Positions 54,101 to 57,812 of a stretch of DNA of 57,812 bases are shown here, piece after piece. Source of the stretch: Candidatus Rokuibacteriota bacterium (lineage in GTDB: Bacteria > Methylomirabilota > Methylomirabilia > Rokubacteriales > CSP1-6); assembly GCA_030647435.1 (NCBI GenBank), contig JAUSJX010000129.1, positions 1 to 57,812 of the forward strand, read 5' to 3'. Each line of letters opens with the position of its first letter. The first letter of the stretch is position 1. Both the position numbers and the translations under genes were made by a program. Under the pieces are notes generated by a model that saw only the letters and a list, made by a program, of their open reading frames with translations, had not been told where the DNA came from and did not search any database.

Positions 54101-54564
54101 TGGTCCTCGTGAGCGAGGGGCGCGCCGAAGAGTGCCATGATGCCGTCGCCCATCACCTGGTTCACGGTGCCCTCGTAGCGGTGGACGGCCTCCATCATCC
54201 GCTCGAGCACCGTATCGAGCAGCTTGCGTGCCTCCTCGGGATCGCGGTCGGCGAGGAGCTCCATCGAGCCACGCAGATCGGCGAAGAGCACGGTCACCTG
54301 CTTGCGCTCGCCCTCCATCGCGGCGCGAGAGGTGAGGATGCGCTCGGCGAGGTACCGCGGGGTGTAGGCCTCGGGCGAGGTAAACCGCTCCGGGCTCGAC
54401 GGGGCTACGCCAGGGGCCGCGGTGGGAGCGCCGCACTGGCTGCAGAACTTCGCGGCCGGTGCGAGCGGCGCGCCGCAGGCGGCGCACGTCGCTTCGAGCC
54501 GCGTGCCGCATTCGAAGCAGAATTTCGCCCCGGGCGGATTCGTGTGCGAGCAGGACGGCGACAT
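51193..54564 (-). CDS. Zinc-ribbon/nucleotide cyclase/AAA ATPase/TPR protein
   Basis: 1123 aa. Two zinc ribbons at the N-terminus (CSHTNPPGAKFCFECG and CAACGAPLAPAAKFCSQCG). A class III cyclase domain (about 90-270) has the metal-binding Asp in VTVLFADLRGSMELL and MGDGIMALFGAP. A STAND-type ATPase domain follows, with FVGRDAEIEQLRRAL and Walker A VALVGEPGVGKSRLV (about 316-330), Walker B LLVVFEDLHWIDSE. The C-terminal about 450 residues are helical TPR-like repeats. It lacks membrane segments. Large proteins of this type are thought to be cyclase-linked signal integrators. It is 34 nt upstream of pgeF. Confidence 0.9.
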   Translation of the reverse strand: MSPSCSHTNPPGAKFCFECGTRLEATCAACGAPLAPAAKFCSQCGAPTAAPGVAPSSPERFTSPEAYTPRYLAERILTSRAAMEGERKQVTVLFADLRGSMELLADRDPEEARKLLDTVLERMMEAVHRYEGTVNQVMGDGIMALFGAPLAHEDHAVRACYAALRMQESVAQYAEGVFRSHGVPIQIRVGLNSGEVVVRAIGSDLHMDYTAVGQTTHLAARMEQMATPGTILLAPATLQLAEGYVQVAARGPVAVKGLPDPVEIYALTGASAQRTRLHAAAARGLTRFVGRDAEIEQLRRALALAHNGHGQLVALVGEPGVGKSRLVYEFTHSHRTQEWLILEAGSVSYGKATSYLPVIDLLKAYFNVHDRETHREVREKVTGKLLTLDRTLEPILPALLALLDVPVEDTEWQALDPPQRRRRTLDAVKRLLLRECQLQPLLVVFEDLHWIDSETQALLDSLVESLPTARLLLLVNYRPEYRHGWGSKTYYTQLRLDALPPESANELLLALLGTDATVEMLKPVLIARTGGNPLFLEESVRTLVETHALTGERGAHRLARPLDTIDVPATVQAILASRIDRLDPQDKQLLQTASVIGKDVPFALLLAIAELGEEDLRRGLAGLQAAEFLYETSLFPDLEYTFKHALTHEVAYGSLLGDRRRASHARIVEAIEAAHPDRLAEHVERLGHHASRGEVWDKAVAYLRQAGAKAVGHSAYREALTFFEQALEALRHLPDSRHTREQTIDLRLDMRFPLSAFGEFRRILTLLREADALATTLDDSHRLGRIAAWMSQYFDYAGDYEHAVAAGQRALALTTITGDVRTRLDATIMIAGAYFSLGDYRRALDCYRENVTYLTGDSARERFGGHSLPAALNRSWLAWCLAEVGEFVEATAWGEEGVRLAETVDQPWSLVLACGGAGLASLRHGDLSKAIPVLERGLRLWQSAQLPLFFPRLASALGLAYAQSGRLAEGLPLLEQAVEQSAAMQIVFLHTLWLIHLSEGHRLAGRLDEAAHGAIRALELARAHQERGHQVYALRLLGEVAAHREPPEIEPAETHYRQATALAEELGMRPLVAHCHLGLGKLFRRSGKREQAREHLTTAITMYREMDMRFWLEQAEAEMRELA

Positions 54565-54711
54565 CTGAGCTCCTCTTCGGTTCCTACGTGCCGGAGCGCG
54601 GCCCCGGATGTCCGAGTCTATCGCAGCCGCCAGGACCCTGCCATCCGCCGGCCGGGCGCGGAGGTTACCGCCCTCCCGTTGCGCATTGCGGTCCCTCCCG
54701 GGCCGAACGGC

Positions 54712-55674
54712 CTAGCGGATCGGGGCGACGACCACGTCCCGGGGCTTGCCCCGGAGGAAGTGCTCCACGTTCTCGACGGCGCGAAGGAGACCGTCACGGA
54801 TGACCTCCGGGGTCTGCCCGGCATTGTGCGGAGAGCAGACCACGTTCGGCAGCGAGAGGATCGGGTCGTCCGGCGCCAGCGGCTCCTGGTGGAAGACGTC
54901 GAGGCCCGCGCCCATGATCCTGCGCTCCTTGAGTGCGGCGAGGAGCGCGTCGCGGTCCACGAGCACGCCGCGCCCCGTGTTGACCAGGATGGCCGTGGGC
55001 TTCATCAGGCCGAGCTCCTTCCGGCCGATGAAGCCGCGGGTCTCGGGGTCGAGGCGCACGTGCAGGCTGATGACGTCCGCCCGGGCCAGGATCTCCTCCT
55101 TGGAGGCAGGCGTCGCCCCCGCTTTGCTGATGCGGGCCTCCTCGCCGAGCGCCGACCAGCCGAGCACGTCCATGCCGATGGCCTTGCCGAGCGCCGCCAC
55201 GCGGGAGCCGATCGTGCCCATGCCGAAGACGCCGAGCGTCTTGCCGAGCAGCTGGGTCAGCAGCTCGCGCGGCCACTTGCCCTTCCGCATTTCGGCGTCC
55301 AGCGTGGTGATCTTCCGCGCCACCGCCAGCATCAGCGCCAGCGCGTGCTCGGCCACGGCGAAGGCGTTCACGCCCGGCGTGTTGCACACGGTGACGCCGC
55401 GCATGCCGGCCGTGTTGAGGTCCACGTTGTCGGTGCCCGTGCCCCAGACGGAGATCATCTTGAGGGCGGGGCAGGCGGTGAAGACGGCCTCGCTGAACCG
55501 CGCGTGGGCCCGGATGTTGATGGCGACCTCCGCGCGGCCGATGCGCCGGATCAGTTCCTGCTCCGCGTCGGCGCCGCGCTCGGTGAAGACCGTGACGTCG
55601 CCGAGCTTCTTCGCCCGCTCGTGAGCGGGGGTGCCCTCGAAGACCGAGGGGAAGTCGTCTGGGATGACGATCAC
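54712..55674 (-). CDS. D-2-hydroxyacid dehydrogenase (hydroxypyruvate reductase / phosphoglycerate dehydrogenase-like)
   Basis: 320 aa from a GTG at 55674 that overlaps the class-V aminotransferase stop (GTGA). NAD-binding motif TLGVFGMGTIGSRVAALGKA (about 145-164), substrate-binding VNTGRGVLVDRDALLAAL with Arg, Glu in DVFHQEPL, and catalytic His in CSPHNAGQT (about 285). It lacks the ACT or C-terminal regulatory domain of SerA, so hydroxypyruvate reductase or another short 2-hydroxyacid dehydrogenase is likely. The upstream aminotransferase can form hydroxypyruvate from serine, which fits as a pair. Confidence 0.9.
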   Translation of the reverse strand: MIVIPDDFPSVFEGTPAHERAKKLGDVTVFTERGADAEQELIRRIGRAEVAINIRAHARFSEAVFTACPALKMISVWGTGTDNVDLNTAGMRGVTVCNTPGVNAFAVAEHALALMLAVARKITTLDAEMRKGKWPRELLTQLLGKTLGVFGMGTIGSRVAALGKAIGMDVLGWSALGEEARISKAGATPASKEEILARADVISLHVRLDPETRGFIGRKELGLMKPTAILVNTGRGVLVDRDALLAALKERRIMGAGLDVFHQEPLAPDDPILSLPNVVCSPHNAGQTPEVIRDGLLRAVENVEHFLRGKPRDVVVAPIR

Positions 55675-56909
55675 GCGGTGGCGTCCGCGAAGATGGTCTG
55701 CGCCGCGCCGACGCAGGCCCCGGCCTCGCTTCTGTAGCCGAGCTCGCGGAGGGTCATCTCGAGCGCCGACAGCGTCGGCAGGATGTAGAGCGGGCTCGCG
55801 GTGATGCCCATGTGGCCGACGCGCAGCGTCGTCGTCCGCATCTTGTCGAGGCCGGTGCCGATGAGAATCCCGTAAATCTCGCGCATCCGCTTGACGATGG
55901 CCGCGGGCTCGATGCCGGGCGGCGTCTTGATGCAGGAGACGGTGTCGGACCGGACGGACGTGTCGGGGAACATCTCGAGGCGCATGGCCTCGATGCCCGC
56001 GCGGAAGGCGCGGCCGGCCACGGCGTGGCGGCGGAACCGGGCCTCGAGCCCTTCCTCGAGCACGAGCCGGACAGCGACGCCCAGGGCGGCCGTCAGGTGG
56101 GTCGGCATGGAGATGGGCTGCATCCGCCTGCCGCCTTCCGGCACGCGCCCGCCGCGCGAGACCGGGATCCACGAGTCCCGCCAGCGCAGGAGGTCGTACA
56201 CCCACGAGGAGGCCTTGTGCTTGCGGCGCTCCATCGCCTCCCAGGCCGGAGGGGTGACGCCCACGATCGCCATGCCGAGCGGCGCGGCGAGGCACTTCTG
56301 TGAGCCCGTCATGTTGAGGTCCACGCCCCACGCGTCCGTGCGGACGTCGATGCCGGCGAGCGAGGAGACGGTGTCGAGGAGGAAGAGCGCGCCGTGGCCC
56401 TTGATGATCTTGCCGACCTCGGCCGCCGGGTAGGTCGTGCCCGTCGAGGTCTCGTTGTGGACCATCGTGACGATCTTGGGCTTGACGCGGTCGATCTCCT
56501 TCTCGAGCTTGACGAGGTCGAGCGGCTGGCCCCACTCCGCGCTGAACTCGGTCACCTCGGCGCCGATGCGCCCCATGACCGCGCCCATCAACAGGCCGAA
56601 GCTGCCCGTCACGATCACGAGGACGCGGTCGCCGGGCTCGACCATCGAGAGCGCGCTCGACTCGAGCGCCGTCTTGCCGGAGCCCGGCATGGTGATGACT
56701 TCGCCCCGCTCCGTCTGGAACACTTTCTTGAGCGCCAGGTTGATCGGCTCCAGGACGTCCACGTCGAAGGTCTGGTCGTACTGGATCACGGGCTGTTGGT
56801 TCATAGCCTGGATGACGGGGAAGGGGATTTCCGTCGGGCCCGGGATCATCAGGATCTCCCGCGCCTGCGGCACCGCCCACTTGATCGAATCCGTCTTGAT
56901 CGAATCCAT
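55671..56909 (-). CDS. Class V aminotransferase (serine--glyoxylate/alanine--glyoxylate type)
   Basis: 412 aa from the ATG at 56909 with GGAGGAGACC upstream. It has ILMIPGPTEIPFPVIQAM near the start, MPGSGKTALESSALS in the cofactor site, and the PLP Lys in MTGSQKCLAAPLGMAIV (about 215). It ends AGACVGAAQTIFADA, resembling the end of the paralogue at 41112-42254. The gene is coupled by 4 nt to a D-2-hydroxyacid dehydrogenase. Together they could interconvert serine, glyoxylate, glycine and glycerate (as in serine-cycle or photorespiration-like salvage). Confidence 0.92.
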   Translation of the reverse strand: MDSIKTDSIKWAVPQAREILMIPGPTEIPFPVIQAMNQQPVIQYDQTFDVDVLEPINLALKKVFQTERGEVITMPGSGKTALESSALSMVEPGDRVLVIVTGSFGLLMGAVMGRIGAEVTEFSAEWGQPLDLVKLEKEIDRVKPKIVTMVHNETSTGTTYPAAEVGKIIKGHGALFLLDTVSSLAGIDVRTDAWGVDLNMTGSQKCLAAPLGMAIVGVTPPAWEAMERRKHKASSWVYDLLRWRDSWIPVSRGGRVPEGGRRMQPISMPTHLTAALGVAVRLVLEEGLEARFRRHAVAGRAFRAGIEAMRLEMFPDTSVRSDTVSCIKTPPGIEPAAIVKRMREIYGILIGTGLDKMRTTTLRVGHMGITASPLYILPTLSALEMTLRELGYRSEAGACVGAAQTIFADATA

Positions 56910-56935
56910 CGGGGGTCTCCTCCAGCCGGCGGCCG

Positions 56936-57223
56936 TCAGCTGCCGGCCTGGGCGAGGCGGCGCTGCTTGCGCCGGATGAGGTAAAGGTTGCGCAGGTAGA
57001 CCAGGAGGCCCGCGCCCTGGCCCAGGATGAACACCGGGTCCTGCCGGTAGATCGCGTAGATCAGGAGCGTGGTCCCCCCGCCGATCGAGAAGAACCAGAA
57101 CGAGACCGGGATCACGCTCTCCTTCTTGCGCTCGGAGGCGATCCACTGGACAAGAAAGCGGCTCGAGAAGAACGCCTGACCGAGGAAGCCCACCGATAGC
57201 CAGAAGTGCTCTGCGGTTATCAT
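56936..57223 (-). CDS. Lipid-A biosynthesis N-terminal (LAB_N) domain membrane protein
   Basis: 95 aa from the ATG at 57223. It has about three membrane helices and the LAB_N signature: WLSVGFLGQAFFSSRFLVQW and ASERKKESVIPVSFWFFSIG, then TLLIYAIYRQDPVFILGQG and YLRNLYLIRR. Small LAB_N proteins resemble the ArnE/PQ-loop-type membrane proteins; they occur beside glycosyltransferase genes. It is transcribed just ahead of the class-V aminotransferase, 26 nt apart. Actual role in lipid metabolism is unproven. Confidence 0.88.
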   Translation of the reverse strand: MITAEHFWLSVGFLGQAFFSSRFLVQWIASERKKESVIPVSFWFFSIGGGTTLLIYAIYRQDPVFILGQGAGLLVYLRNLYLIRRKQRRLAQAGS

Positions 57224-57330
57224 CAGCGCCCCATTCGCGGAGAGCGCGCGGACGGCGCGCCCGCGCGTGCTAGAATCCCGACTGTTCACCTTACCGGAGA
57301 CCGTACGAAGCCGCAAGGGGATTCCTCCTG

Positions 57331-57812
57331 GTGCGAGCCATCGATCGGGTGCTCGTCGACGAAGTGTGGCGCGACATGACCGGGTACGCGCCCGCCCGCA
57401 TCGCGAGCGAGGCGCAGGTCTTCCTCGAGCTCCAGCCCCACGCCGCCGCCTTCTCCCAGGCCGTCACGAGCGCCTTCGATCCCGCCGTCCAGAAGGCGGC
57501 TCTCGGCCTCGCTTTCCTCCTCTTCAAAGTCCTCGAGGCCAGCCTGGGCCGTCCGTTCCCGCTGCTCGCGGAGGAGCGCGTCATGACGGCCTACGCGCTA
57601 ACCCAGGCGTGGCTCGGCGAGCACGACGGCGCGGCGCCCGCGCAGCTGCTCGAGGCGCTCGAGCACGGGGAGCATCCGAGCCTGCCGGCCTACATCCTCT
57701 CGGTGTTCTACGAGGGCGGGACGGCGGCCGGCGACTACGACGAGACCGTGCGCGCGAGCCTTTTCTGCCTGCTCAAGACACTGACCGACGCGCTCGACCT
57801 GGGGCGCGTCGA
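57331..57812 (+). CDS. Hypothetical protein, truncated by the window end
   Basis: GTG at 57331 (AAGGGGA upstream) opens a frame that runs to the window end without a stop, 160 residues. It is helical and soluble, with VDEVWRDMTGYAPARIASEA and repeated Ala/Leu-rich helices (AFLLFKVLEASLGRPFPLLA). No motif recognised. It is divergent from the LAB_N gene (108 nt between starts). Only the first part is visible, so no function is suggested. Confidence 0.55.
   Translation, partial: MRAIDRVLVDEVWRDMTGYAPARIASEAQVFLELQPHAAAFSQAVTSAFDPAVQKAALGLAFLLFKVLEASLGRPFPLLAEERVMTAYALTQAWLGEHDGAAPAQLLEALEHGEHPSLPAYILSVFYEGGTAAGDYDETVRASLFCLLKTLTDALDLGRV

Overview
This 57.8 kb window is GC-rich bacterial chromosome. 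Nearly every gene lies on the minus strand, so transcription runs from high to low coordinates, and many neighbours overlap by 4 nt (ATGA or GTGA). The gene content (about 40 c-type heme motifs in one locus, split pyruvate:ferredoxin oxidoreductase, Os1348/NHLP-clan peptide, SagB-like protein, hisZ, LAB_N protein) suggests an uncultivated Rokubacteria/Methylomirabilota-like or deltaproteobacteria-like lineage. That placement is an inference from content, since no rRNA is present.

Region 1 (1-12.2 kb) is a respiratory electron-transfer locus. In transcription order it encodes a small membrane-anchored protein with a YCYCGC motif that needs UGA read as selenocysteine, a FixG/NapH-type polyferredoxin, an ethylbenzene-dehydrogenase-gamma-like heme protein, a tetraheme and a nonaheme cytochrome c, a Rieske protein, a b6-spaced cytochrome b, a diheme cytochrome c, a triheme c7 protein, a 13-heme membrane-anchored cytochrome, a FdnI-like cytochrome b and a NapC/NirT-like cytochrome. 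The last gene is apparently cut by an ISKra4-like insertion at the left edge. Together they look like a bc-type quinol-oxidizing complex and a second quinone-coupled cytochrome module delivering electrons to periplasmic multiheme cytochromes.

Region 2 (12.4-18.9 kb) is a central-carbon operon: two-polypeptide pyruvate (2-oxoacid):ferredoxin oxidoreductase with a CBS-domain gene between the halves, a radical SAM/SPASM protein, and citrate synthase. Region 3 (18.9-30.2 kb) is regulatory and stress-related: a lone receiver domain, a CBS protein, two tandem APS-kinase-like P-loop proteins, a phosphotransferase, four universal stress proteins, birA, an NtrC/histidine-kinase pair, and a CPA2 antiporter preceded by a fluoride (crcB) riboswitch with an intrinsic terminator.

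Region 4 (30.3-37 kb) holds an amidase, a lipoprotein, an unrecognised 451-aa protein, a compact cluster of an NHLP-clan peptide, a cyclic-nucleotide-binding protein and a PqqD-M50-like membrane protein, tRNA-Glu and tRNA-Lys around a cupin gene, and a MazEF-like pair whose toxin is frameshifted. Region 5 (37-57.8 kb) is mostly housekeeping and metabolism: purA, hisZ, two histidine phosphatases (one frameshifted), two class-V aminotransferases, a molybdopterin oxidoreductase, a tandem SagB-like protein, mtnA-yggU-divIVA-yggT-proC-yggS, pgeF with a repeat-derived tail, a large zinc-ribbon/cyclase/ATPase/TPR protein, a D-2-hydroxyacid dehydrogenase and a LAB_N protein. No intergenic stretch exceeds 300 bp; the largest gaps (about 180-215 bp at 12198-12410, 33509-33686, and 30107-30301 with the riboswitch) are small.
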